The notes below the pieces were generated by a model. It ran no database searches. It saw only the letters and a program-made list of their open reading frames with translations, and was not told the DNA's origin. Position numbers and translations under genes: made by a program. A stretch of DNA of 23,813 nt, from IMG/VR virus record IMGVR_UViG_3300006868_000112, positions 1 through 23,813 of that record, one strand, 5' to 3'. This DNA comes from a virus. The first letter of the stretch is position 1. Every line of letters begins with the position of its first letter. Below are positions 17,326 to 23,196 of this stretch, one piece after another.

Positions 17326-17427
17326 TTCGATGACTCCTAAGAATGGCCGTTAAACTGAAACGGTTGTCCGAAGGGCCGGGCCGTGATTTGGGGGTGTGCG
17401 CGGTTGTCCCTTGCGGGGCCGCTCGTC
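17326..17427 (-). promoter_or_regulatory. Capsid gene leader, longest intergenic gap in the window
   Basis: This 102-base gap is the only sizeable untranslated stretch apart from the terminator region. It holds two similar GC-rich hairpin-capable repeats (described separately) and, at its end, the capsid Shine-Dalgarno TAGGAG (17334-17339) 8 bases before the ATG. In T7 the equivalent place carries a phage promoter and an RNase III site that raise capsid expression. I see no recognisable sigma70 or T7-type promoter here, so a promoter is an inference from position only. Confidence 0.45.
17361..17421 (-). repeat. Two imperfect GC-rich hairpin repeats upstream of the capsid gene
   Basis: On the plus strand cggttgtcc occurs at 17361-17369 and again at 17401-17409, exactly 40 bases apart, and each copy is followed by a G-rich run ending in ggccg (copy 1 ends at 17383, copy 2 at 17421). 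On the transcribed strand each begins CGGCCC and ends ACAACCG. Copy 2 can fold as GCGG...CCGC outside and CCC-GCAA-GGG inside, a GNRA-type loop. Copy 1 keeps the outer CGG/CCG pairing with an inner CCG/CGG. No T-run follows either copy, so they are not typical terminators. Confidence 0.55.
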
Positions 17428-17643
17428 TTAGTCTCCGCAGTACGCTTGACGACTAAGGTTGTTCTCTAATGCACTCCGCTGGGTCAGCGGTGTGTCTGCG
17501 GGAGAGACGTAGATGTAGCGCCACGCGCTGCACGTGCTTTCCCTAATCCTCTCGATACCATCCGTTTGCGCGCAAGCGCTGACGAACAGCATCATCGTTA
17601 AGACGCCTAGCTTCCTCGCGTGCTTCAGCAGCTTTCTTGCCAA
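17428..17643 (-). CDS. Rz1-like outer-membrane spanin lipoprotein
   Basis: This 71-residue product begins at TTG (17643) inside the Rz-like gene in a shifted frame, overlapping it by 101 bases. Residues 1-23 are a lipoprotein signal: basic M-A-R-K-L-L-K-H-A-R-K, a hydrophobic core, and the lipobox V-S-A-C with the lipidated Cys at 24. The mature part has S-T-C-S-A-W ... S-P-A-D-T-P and ends Q-A-Y-C-G-D, a pattern I associate with small phage lysis lipoproteins. The mature domain is only about 48 residues, has further cysteines, and is not proline-rich as lambda Rz1 is. GAGGGG lies 9 bases before the TTG (17653-17658). The two in-frame ATG codons (residues 17 and 18) would remove the basic signal region, so TTG is preferred. 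It should pair with the Rz-like protein. Confidence 0.75.
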   Translation of the reverse strand: MARKLLKHARKLGVLTMMLFVSACAQTDGIERIRESTCSAWRYIYVSPADTPLTQRSALENNLSRQAYCGD

Positions 17644-17767
17644 GTAGCTCAGCCCCTCGTACCTGCTTGTCTATCGCCGTTGTCTGCCTGCGGTGTGTCG
17701 CCAAAAGATAAAGCGCCACGGCTACGCCAGCACCAAACGCCGCTAGAAAATTCCGTATTGCTTGCAC
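17543..17767 (-). CDS. Rz-like inner-membrane spanin
   Basis: The start is GTG at 17767, immediately after the endolysin TAA. The 74-residue product has an N-terminal transmembrane helix (residues 7-23, F-L-A-A-F-G-A-G-V-A-V-A-L-Y-L-L-A) followed by a charged, heptad-like helix rich in Ala, Arg and Glu (about 27-66). This topology fits the inner-membrane member of a two-component spanin, which spans the periplasm and fuses the membranes at the last step of lysis. It is short compared with lambda Rz (153) but within the range of small phage spanins. A lipoprotein gene starts inside it in another frame, the classic Rz/Rz1 arrangement. The call depends on topology and context, not on sequence homology. 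Confidence 0.75.
   Translation of the reverse strand: MQAIRNFLAAFGAGVAVALYLLATHRRQTTAIDKQVRGAELLGKKAAEAREEARRLNDDAVRQRLRANGWYRED
17653..17658 (-). promoter_or_regulatory. Shine-Dalgarno inside Rz deciding the TTG start of Rz1
   Basis: The sense strand reads GAGGGG, 9 bases before TTG at 17643. It supports an internal, out-of-frame translation start within the Rz-like gene. Confidence 0.5.
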
Positions 17768-18514
17768 TTAACGCTTGCCTTTTCGCCAATCGTCGTATCG
17801 CACCCACACTAAATACATGGAAATAAGCGCCAACGCAACTAATGCGAATGTCGTGTTGTCTTTAATAAACGCTGCGATTTCATTAGCGGGACCGATTGCA
17901 GGCGCAAGCGCAGTGGTTCCAGACACAATTGTTGCGACGGTTGCAGCCTGTACTGTGCGGCTTTGCGCTACGTTTTTGCGAACCTCTTTCCACGGGGACA
18001 GAAACAAGTTGCGTTCTGCCATCCTCCGTTTTTCCAAGCCTCGTAGCTTTTCACCACCCGCGTAAACCCAGCGCTCAAACTCATCCGCAGCTTTTGCGCG
18101 TAGTCCACTGTTGAGCTTACGCAAGAGTGTGCTGTCACGAAATGCGCCGATGCCAACGTTGAAGGTGAAGCTAACAAGCGCGTCAAATTCGTTCTGGTTG
18201 AGCTTAACGCGCACGGCTTCACGCACGGCTTGCTCATACCCAATGATATGCTCGCGGAACATGTTCCACGTGGCGTCCTCAGAGTACAGCACGCCTTCCT
18301 TGAGATCAGGAACATCGTAGGTCGTGATGCCCAAGCCTACAGTCAGCACGTTCGGCTGCGCTAGGGTGTCCATGTAGACACGACGGTACTTAATCGGCAC
18401 TTCATCGTACCCACCCGGATAAGGCGTCGTGCCATCACTAAGTTTAATAGACGTGGCCGCTTCATAGTACGCAATCAGCGCAAGCCCACGGTCACTGAGT
18501 CGAAGTTGTGACAT
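17768..18514 (-). CDS. GH24 lysozyme (endolysin) with C-terminal membrane segment
   Basis: This 248-residue protein is a muramidase that would cleave peptidoglycan at lysis. Residues 5-175 match phage GH24 lysozymes: catalytic E18 in Y-Y-E-A, Y-M-D (D49) and L-T-V-G-L-G-I-T (T64) correspond to the E-D-T triad, and L-N-Q-N-E-F-D-A-L-V-S-F-T-F-N-V-G at 105-121, S-T-L-L-R-K-L-N and R-G-L-E-K-R-R-M-A-E complete the fold. About 30 residues separate E18 and D49, where the family usually has about eight, and the common G-H-T is G-I-T. Residues 187-216 are small and apolar; residues 222-238 form a clear transmembrane helix ending in a basic tail (R-K-G-K-R). No signal peptide is present. No separate holin gene is seen, so the membrane tail may anchor the enzyme or contribute to lysis timing. 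It starts one base into the scaffold stop. Confidence 0.88.
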   Translation of the reverse strand: MSQLRLSDRGLALIAYYEAATSIKLSDGTTPYPGGYDEVPIKYRRVYMDTLAQPNVLTVGLGITTYDVPDLKEGVLYSEDATWNMFREHIIGYEQAVREAVRVKLNQNEFDALVSFTFNVGIGAFRDSTLLRKLNSGLRAKAADEFERWVYAGGEKLRGLEKRRMAERNLFLSPWKEVRKNVAQSRTVQAATVATIVSGTTALAPAIGPANEIAAFIKDNTTFALVALALISMYLVWVRYDDWRKGKR

Positions 18515-19281
18515 TACAGATTACTCATTCCAATGCGCCGCTCAACGTCTTCACGGTACGCATTATCGTTGCGATAGCGTGGGTCATTGATTGCCTCAAT
18601 GATTTCAGCTTGGCTGCGGAACCCTTCGATAGCGGGTAGGCTACGGCCAGACACACGGCGCGTCGGGTCTTGCGCTGGGGCTTGAGCTTGGAAGTCAGAA
18701 CGGATTTGGTTCATTGCCATCCGCACGGTTGCCAAGTCGTTACTCGCTAGCATGCCGTTCAAGCGCTCAATCATGCCATCATCGTAATTGCGCGCAGCAA
18801 ACGTTGACATGGCGTCCACACTTTCCTGACCACCAAACTCGTTGATGATCTGTTGCCGTGTCTGTTCAGCTTGTGCCACTCGCATGTCACGCACCTGGTC
18901 CACAACAGCACGTGGCACGCCCATCTTTTCGAATTGCTCATACGTGCTGTCCGATAGCTCGCCGCCATTCTCCAAGAACTCAGTTTCCGCAGAACTAATC
19001 AGCCCGTCCATGTTGGTCGCAGACTCTTGGGTTGCCTGTTCTACTGCTTCCTCTTGTTGCTGCTTGTTCGAGCCTAGTTTCTTCTCAAGCTCTGCGTAAC
19101 TACGCGCCATGTCTTCCGGCGTCTTGAATTTTTGTGGCAACCAATCCGGTCTCTCAGGCGTATCGTCTTGCGCTTGCGCTTCCGTAGTCTCTTCAGCATC
19201 TATTGCAGCGGCTTGTTCCTCTAGTGTTGGCCCTGTGTTTTCTTGATCTGGAAACGGCAGGTTGATCTGGTTCTCTGACAT
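18514..19281 (-). CDS. Capsid assembly (scaffolding) protein, T7 gp9-like
   Basis: This 255-residue acidic protein is expected to guide procapsid assembly around the portal and leave before DNA packaging. It has the family's typical make-up: an acidic N terminus rich in Glu/Asp/Gln, the widely shared segment R-P-D-W-L-P-Q-K-F-K-T-P-E-D at about 44-57 followed by A-R-S-Y-A-E-L-E-K-K-L-G, a helical middle, and a C-terminal Y-R-D-V-E-R-type end (A-Y-R-E-D-V-E-R-R) likely to contact the shell protein. It lies between portal and the lysis genes and shares one base with each neighbour (TAATG at both ends), indicating coupled translation. GAGG precedes the ATG by 7 bases. Confidence 0.9.
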   Translation of the reverse strand: MSENQINLPFPDQENTGPTLEEQAAAIDAEETTEAQAQDDTPERPDWLPQKFKTPEDMARSYAELEKKLGSNKQQQEEAVEQATQESATNMDGLISSAETEFLENGGELSDSTYEQFEKMGVPRAVVDQVRDMRVAQAEQTRQQIINEFGGQESVDAMSTFAARNYDDGMIERLNGMLASNDLATVRMAMNQIRSDFQAQAPAQDPTRRVSGRSLPAIEGFRSQAEIIEAINDPRYRNDNAYREDVERRIGMSNL

Positions 19282-20822
19282 TATTGCGCCTCTTGTGGTG
19301 CTAACTGTTTGACTGCTTGCGGCGCTGCGCTCTGCGCTATGCTCGCAAGTTGTTGCTGTTGGATTTGTTGCTGGGCGGCTGCTTGTTCTTGTTGCAGTTG
19401 GTCAGCCGTTTTAATCAGCGAGTCTGACTTAATGCCCAACGCTGTTGTGGCACGGTCAATGAACTCGGAGATGTTCACGTACGTGTCTATCTTGTCTGCA
19501 CCCAGCGCGCCGATTAGTTGCATCAGCGTTTCCATGTTGCGCAAGTCGTACTGACGACCAAACGCAGCGGTTCCTGTGACAACCGTAGGGGTAACAAGCC
19601 CGTTGGTGTTTTCGATCTGCTGTTGCTTCTCCAAGCGTGCGATCAGGCCACGGGCCAGTGGGTCTTGCAGTTCTCGGGCAAGCAGGGTGAACACGCCACC
19701 TAAGTTTTGCTCCATGTTTTGTTGCTGAAGCTCAACTTCACGCCGGGTAACTCGATCACGTCCCTCAAGATTAATCGCATCGAACAGCATAAAGCTTTGA
19801 CCAAGGCGTTGCTCAATCTGGCTAGCCGTTTGCGCTGCAATGCTTAGGTCTACGGCTTTGTCTTGCTGTATAACCGCCACGTCTTGCGCGTTGCCTGCAA
19901 CAAAGTCGCCCGTCTCTGCTTTAGCCAGTGAGTCTACGTCAGTGATTCCGTTCGGGTTCACAACGTAGACAACCTTGCTTGCCATTGCGCTTGCCGCCAA
20001 GATGTTTGCGGACAGACGCTCTAAGCTATCCAAGTCGCCAAGGTGTTGCTCGCAGAAACCACGCCCGTAGTCTTCCGCATCCACCTGGTTCCAGCGAAGT
20101 GCGATCAGTGGCGGCGTGTTAAGCGGCCAGCTACCTTCACTGCCCGGTACGATAACGCCTTCGATTTCCTGATACGTGTGCCAGCGGCCACCGTCCCGAT
20201 AGAACTTCGTGTAAACCGTCACGTTTTCTTTCGGGTTCTGGACTGTAATTAACGATAAGATTTCTTCGTCAAGAACAGCGGGTGACACGGCTTCCTTGAT
20301 TACAGCTTCAAGCAAGTTCCCGCTGTCGTCTCGCATGACCACGTACTTGTCCAAGCTGTAGACACGCACGCCACCACTCGACGGAAGGTACAGCAGCGCG
20401 TTACCCGCCACGATCAGGTGCTTAAGCGCCTCGTGAATTGCGCTGCGCATCCCGCTTCGCTCAACTTCAGACATTACTGTGTCTTCGATAGCGTGCAGGT
20501 CTTTGTCTATCTCAGTCGCCGCTCTTGGATTCTGCGGGTCTTTCTTGCTTTCTAGCAAACGTTTCGCTTGCGCATCCGTTGGGACCAGCCGGAAGAACGG
20601 CATGTCTGGCGGCAACAATGCAAGCAGCAGACGCGCAGCCAAGTTGTTCACACCACGTGAGCCAACGCCTTGGTGCGGGGTAGGGAGCCGTGTGTCACTT
20701 GTCGTGCCTTCGGGCGGGATGAGATACGGGTGCGTGAGCGCTGAGCATTCGCGCGCCCGGTCAAGGTAGCTGCGCCGCAAACTGTCAAGCGCCTCGTACC
20801 GTTCTGCGCAGGGACTAGCCAA
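19281..20822 (-). CDS. Portal (head-tail connector) protein, T7 gp8-like
   Basis: This 513-residue protein forms the dodecameric portal ring at the head vertex. It matches T7 gp8 in length (about 536) and in the N-terminal pattern: H-P-Y-L-I-P-P at 31, then T-P-H-Q-G-V-G-S-R-G-V-N-N-L-A at 48-62, followed by a hydrophobic L-L-L-A-L-L-P-P stretch. The last 45 residues are Gln/Ala-rich, as often seen in podoviral portals. The start is TTG at 20822: a stop codon lies two codons upstream in frame, the TTG overlaps the preceding gene's TAG by 8 bases, and the next methionine (residue 74) lies after the conserved region. The Shine-Dalgarno is weak, so translation is probably coupled to the upstream gene. 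The stop and the scaffold ATG share one base (TAATG). Confidence 0.95.
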   Translation of the reverse strand: MASPCAERYEALDSLRRSYLDRARECSALTHPYLIPPEGTTSDTRLPTPHQGVGSRGVNNLAARLLLALLPPDMPFFRLVPTDAQAKRLLESKKDPQNPRAATEIDKDLHAIEDTVMSEVERSGMRSAIHEALKHLIVAGNALLYLPSSGGVRVYSLDKYVVMRDDSGNLLEAVIKEAVSPAVLDEEILSLITVQNPKENVTVYTKFYRDGGRWHTYQEIEGVIVPGSEGSWPLNTPPLIALRWNQVDAEDYGRGFCEQHLGDLDSLERLSANILAASAMASKVVYVVNPNGITDVDSLAKAETGDFVAGNAQDVAVIQQDKAVDLSIAAQTASQIEQRLGQSFMLFDAINLEGRDRVTRREVELQQQNMEQNLGGVFTLLARELQDPLARGLIARLEKQQQIENTNGLVTPTVVTGTAAFGRQYDLRNMETLMQLIGALGADKIDTYVNISEFIDRATTALGIKSDSLIKTADQLQQEQAAAQQQIQQQQLASIAQSAAPQAVKQLAPQEAQ

Positions 20823-21081
20823 TGTTCAATCCAGTGTAACCAGTGGTGTTGATTGGCGGCGAAACCTTAGCATTGCTTGGCCGCTTAATCATAAGCAGCG
20901 AACGAGACGCCACGCCTTTCTTCCCGCCTGCCATAGCGGGTGCCTGCTGTGTTGGCCCCATCTTTTCCGTTGGTGCGGGTGTAACCGCTGGGGGCTGCAC
21001 GATTACCACGGGCTGTGGCGGTGGGGGTGCAGGCATGGGGGGCATAGGTGGGGGTGCAGAGTTTCTACCGCCAAGACACAT
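20815..21081 (-). CDS. T7 gp7.3-like small virion protein, proline-rich
   Basis: This 88-residue protein sits directly before the portal gene, exactly where T7 places gp7.3, a minor virion/tail protein. Residues 10-45 are a low-complexity stretch of Pro, Ala and Val. The C-terminal half carries A-G-G-K-K-G near residue 53 and ends G-Y-T-G-L-N-I-G, resembling the G-G-K-K-S ... G-G-G-I-N-I end of T7 gp7.3. The N terminus M-C-L-G-G is short with a single cysteine. The ATG has AAAGG about 8 bases upstream, located in the last codons of the preceding gene. The stop overlaps the portal start by 8 bases. Assignment rests on position plus the C-terminal motif, so it is a good but not certain match; the proline-rich part has no T7 counterpart. 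Confidence 0.7.
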   Translation of the reverse strand: MCLGGRNSAPPPMPPMPAPPPPQPVVIVQPPAVTPAPTEKMGPTQQAPAMAGGKKGVASRSLLMIKRPSNAKVSPPINTTGYTGLNIG

Positions 21082-21085
21082 GGCT

Positions 21086-21271
21086 CTAACCTTTCATGTT
21101 TTTCGCTAGCTGTTGGTCGTAAAGGTGACGCAAGTGCGACTGCACTTTTACTGCGCCAACAGATTGCCAGACCTCGCGTTCGCTCCATTCGATGCCTGGG
21201 GCTTTGTCAGGAAAAACTTCCGCGAGGTAATCCAATAATTCTTCGGTGATAGCAGGGGGTTTGTTAGGCAC
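21086..21271 (-). CDS. Small conserved-looking phage protein of unknown function, 61 residues
   Basis: The reading frame extends upstream into RNR, but the likely start is GTG at 21271. It overlaps the RNR stop (GTGCCTAA) and has a strong Shine-Dalgarno (AAGGGAGGT) 7 bases upstream. The product begins V/M-P-N-K-P-P-A-I-T and contains L-L-D-Y-L-A-E-V-F-P-D-K followed by W-S-E-R-E-V-W-Q-S-V-G. It is soluble and predicted mostly helical by eye, with no membrane segment or cysteines. I associate short proteins with an F-P-D... S-E-R-E-V/I-W pattern with podoviruses near the head genes, but I know of no function. Its position between nucleotide metabolism and the gp7.3-like gene does not decide whether it is structural. 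Confidence 0.75.
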   Translation of the reverse strand: MPNKPPAITEELLDYLAEVFPDKAPGIEWSEREVWQSVGAVKVQSHLRHLYDQQLAKNMKG

Positions 21272-22919
21272 CGCAGACACCTCCCTTGCCACCGATCTCG
21301 CAAACATCATGGGTCTCAATAAACGTGATGCCTTGCTGATTCGACGCTTCGCTGTAAGGCACAGCAGTCAACGGCTGACCGCCACGTGAACCGTCCGCGT
21401 AGAACGTCAAGCCTCGCAGCTTGTCCGCGTAACGCGCAACCAAGTCCACGTAATCGTCAAGCGTGTCTTCGTTGTTAAGCTCATGGCCCCACGCTGGCAG
21501 GTTCACCGTGCTACTGATCGACTGGTCCACGTATTTCTGCACGTCCGCTTGGAATTTTAGCCTGCGTTCTGGTTCTGCTGCCAAGTCCAGCGCACTTTCA
21601 ATCTTGTCAGGGTCCACGCCGTAACGATCAATCACCTCTTGGGCAGCGCTATCGACAACGTACTGGTATTGCCACTGATTGTCTGGACCCAGCCAGCGGC
21701 GCTTGTACGCAACAGCAAAGAGCGGCTCGATGCCCGTGGTCGTGCCAGCGAGGATGCCAATGCTCCCGGTCGGGGCAATAGCGCGCACGCCCTTTGGCCG
21801 CGAGACACCAAGAGTTTTGGAGAACGCGGTCGCTTCCGCATCCGATGCGGTCTCGTATACATCTAGCCACGAATGCAATTCATCGTTCACTTCGTAGTTA
21901 TACCCACGCGCCAGCAACCATTCGTGTAGGCCCATGATTCCAAGACCCAGCCTACGGTTTAACTCGCGAGTGCGGTAACATTCTTCATACGGCAAAGCGC
22001 TCGCCAAAGTACCACACAGCAAGAACTTTGTCACAAGGCGGGTTACGTCCTCTAGTTCTTGCAAGTTTTCGATGCGGCTGAAGTTGAGTGACGCTAGGTT
22101 GCACACGTCGTGCGGCGTGTCGATGTGGCTTACTACTTCTGTGCACGCATTACGAAGCGTTTCGCCCTCATGCTCAAACATGTTGAAGCTGAATCCAGGT
22201 TCGCTCGTCCGCAACGCTTGCTCGACGTTCTTGCGGAATACACGACCAGGTTCACCCGTCTTGTAATACTCTTGAACCCATTCAGTGTCGTAGTTGACGG
22301 ACACGTTCATCATGTCTAACGGGGCGGGAAAATTAAAGTCTTCAGCCTTTACGTCTGCGATTGTTTTCCCCGTCCCAGCAATAGGCATGTCGTGCCAGTT
22401 CTTTGCCGCCAAGAAATCGTCTATGTCGCCGTGTTTCCAGTTCAAGCTGCCGTACATGGCGCTGCGACGGTCTCCACCTTGGCGCACCTGTCGGCCAATC
22501 TCATTAATCATTAGCGCCTTGCTTACTGCGCCTGACGCTACGCCACCACTGCGCTTCAGCGGGGAACCCTTTGGTCGGTACGCGGAGAAATCAATACCGA
22601 TGCCGCCACCCATCGTCAGGCAAAGCTCTGACCAGCGGGACAGATTAGCCCAATCCTGACGGGTGTCTTCCGTTGCTGCTAGCAAAAAACAGTTATTGTA
22701 TGCCTTCCATTCCTTGTTCGCGTTCGCCAAGTAGCGTCCACCAGCCAACCATTTGAACTCGGTCATGTACTGCACAAGCTGGTCTTTGTCGTCCGCAGGC
22801 ATAAGGTCGCCACACACCGCGTCCACTAAAGCGCGGCACAGCTTGGGCCATGTCTCTGCCCCTTCGTGAGCGTATTTCTGGTTGAAAATAGTGGTAGCGA
22901 ATTCATTACGAAACATCAT
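21264..22919 (-). CDS. nrdJ: Class II (adenosylcobalamin-dependent) ribonucleotide reductase
   Basis: This 551-residue enzyme reduces ribonucleotides to deoxyribonucleotides for phage DNA synthesis. Visible RNR features are N-N-C (C77, first redox cysteine), the radical-site motif N-A-C-T-E (N257, C259, E261), C-N-L-A-S-L-N (C273, second redox cysteine), P-T-G-S-I-G at 383, G-I-E-P at 396, Q-S-I-S-S-T-V-N-L-P near 466 and a C-terminal cysteine pair at C540 and C549. No separate radical-generating small subunit is adjacent, and the sequence style and length match phage class II enzymes rather than class I NrdA (about 760 residues). There is no room for an N-terminal ATP cone. The enzyme would need B12 from the host. 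The C-terminal pair is spaced C-x8-C, wider than the C-x4-C of the Lactobacillus enzyme. Two adjacent ATG codons are possible starts; GGGG lies 4 and 7 bases upstream of them. Confidence 0.9.
   Translation of the reverse strand: MMFRNEFATTIFNQKYAHEGAETWPKLCRALVDAVCGDLMPADDKDQLVQYMTEFKWLAGGRYLANANKEWKAYNNCFLLAATEDTRQDWANLSRWSELCLTMGGGIGIDFSAYRPKGSPLKRSGGVASGAVSKALMINEIGRQVRQGGDRRSAMYGSLNWKHGDIDDFLAAKNWHDMPIAGTGKTIADVKAEDFNFPAPLDMMNVSVNYDTEWVQEYYKTGEPGRVFRKNVEQALRTSEPGFSFNMFEHEGETLRNACTEVVSHIDTPHDVCNLASLNFSRIENLQELEDVTRLVTKFLLCGTLASALPYEECYRTRELNRRLGLGIMGLHEWLLARGYNYEVNDELHSWLDVYETASDAEATAFSKTLGVSRPKGVRAIAPTGSIGILAGTTTGIEPLFAVAYKRRWLGPDNQWQYQYVVDSAAQEVIDRYGVDPDKIESALDLAAEPERRLKFQADVQKYVDQSISSTVNLPAWGHELNNEDTLDDYVDLVARYADKLRGLTFYADGSRGGQPLTAVPYSEASNQQGITFIETHDVCEIGGKGGVCGA
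21279..21287 (-). promoter_or_regulatory. Strong Shine-Dalgarno inside RNR for the 61-residue gene
   Basis: The sense strand reads AAGGGAGGT, a near-perfect anti-16S match, 7 bases before GTG at 21271. It lies within the last codons of RNR and so decides the start in favour of GTG over the upstream ATG at 21319. Confidence 0.65.
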
Positions 22920-23196
22920 TCATCCCCAGTTCTTCACGTGCGATTTCTTGTTTGATTAGGTAGTGCAGATAAAATTTACATTTCAGCAGGTCTTTAAGCG
23001 GCGACCCTTTGTGTTTGTATCGGGTCAGATACTTTATGCAGTTTGCCTGCGCTGGATTCATGTCGTGCGACATGATGTAATCCAGGCACTCAATGCCCTG
23101 CGTGTAGTGGTCGGGGTGGTAAACTTCTGTGGTGCCAAACTCTGCGTCTGGTGCGGCAAAGCTAAGCTTTAATTTTGCTAAGTCGGCGGGGTCCAA
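22906..23196 (-). CDS. DUF3310 protein (T7 gp1.7 nucleotide kinase-like)
   Basis: This 96-residue protein has the DUF3310 signature: H-P-D-H-Y near residue 27, G-I-E-C-L-D-Y-I, then I-K-Y-L-T-R-Y-K-H-K-G-S-P with D-L-L-K-C-K-F-Y-L after it. DUF3310 covers T7 gp1.7, a nucleotide kinase acting on dTMP and dGMP, so a role in dNTP supply beside RNR is plausible but inferred. No P-loop is visible, as is usual for this family. The start is TTG at 23196, chosen because a good Shine-Dalgarno (CAGGAG, 23204-23209) sits 7 bases upstream and the start overlaps the exonuclease stop. It overlaps the RNR start by 14 bases. Residues 1-25 before the motif are not conserved in any way I recognise. Confidence 0.85.
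   Translation of the reverse strand: MDPADLAKLKLSFAAPDAEFGTTEVYHPDHYTQGIECLDYIMSHDMNPAQANCIKYLTRYKHKGSPLKDLLKCKFYLHYLIKQEIAREELGMNDVS

Noticed and set aside
17361-17421. The GC-rich repeats before capsid as intrinsic terminators
   Set aside because: The stems are short, interrupted, and not followed by a T-run on the transcribed strand, in contrast to the clear terminator after the capsid gene.
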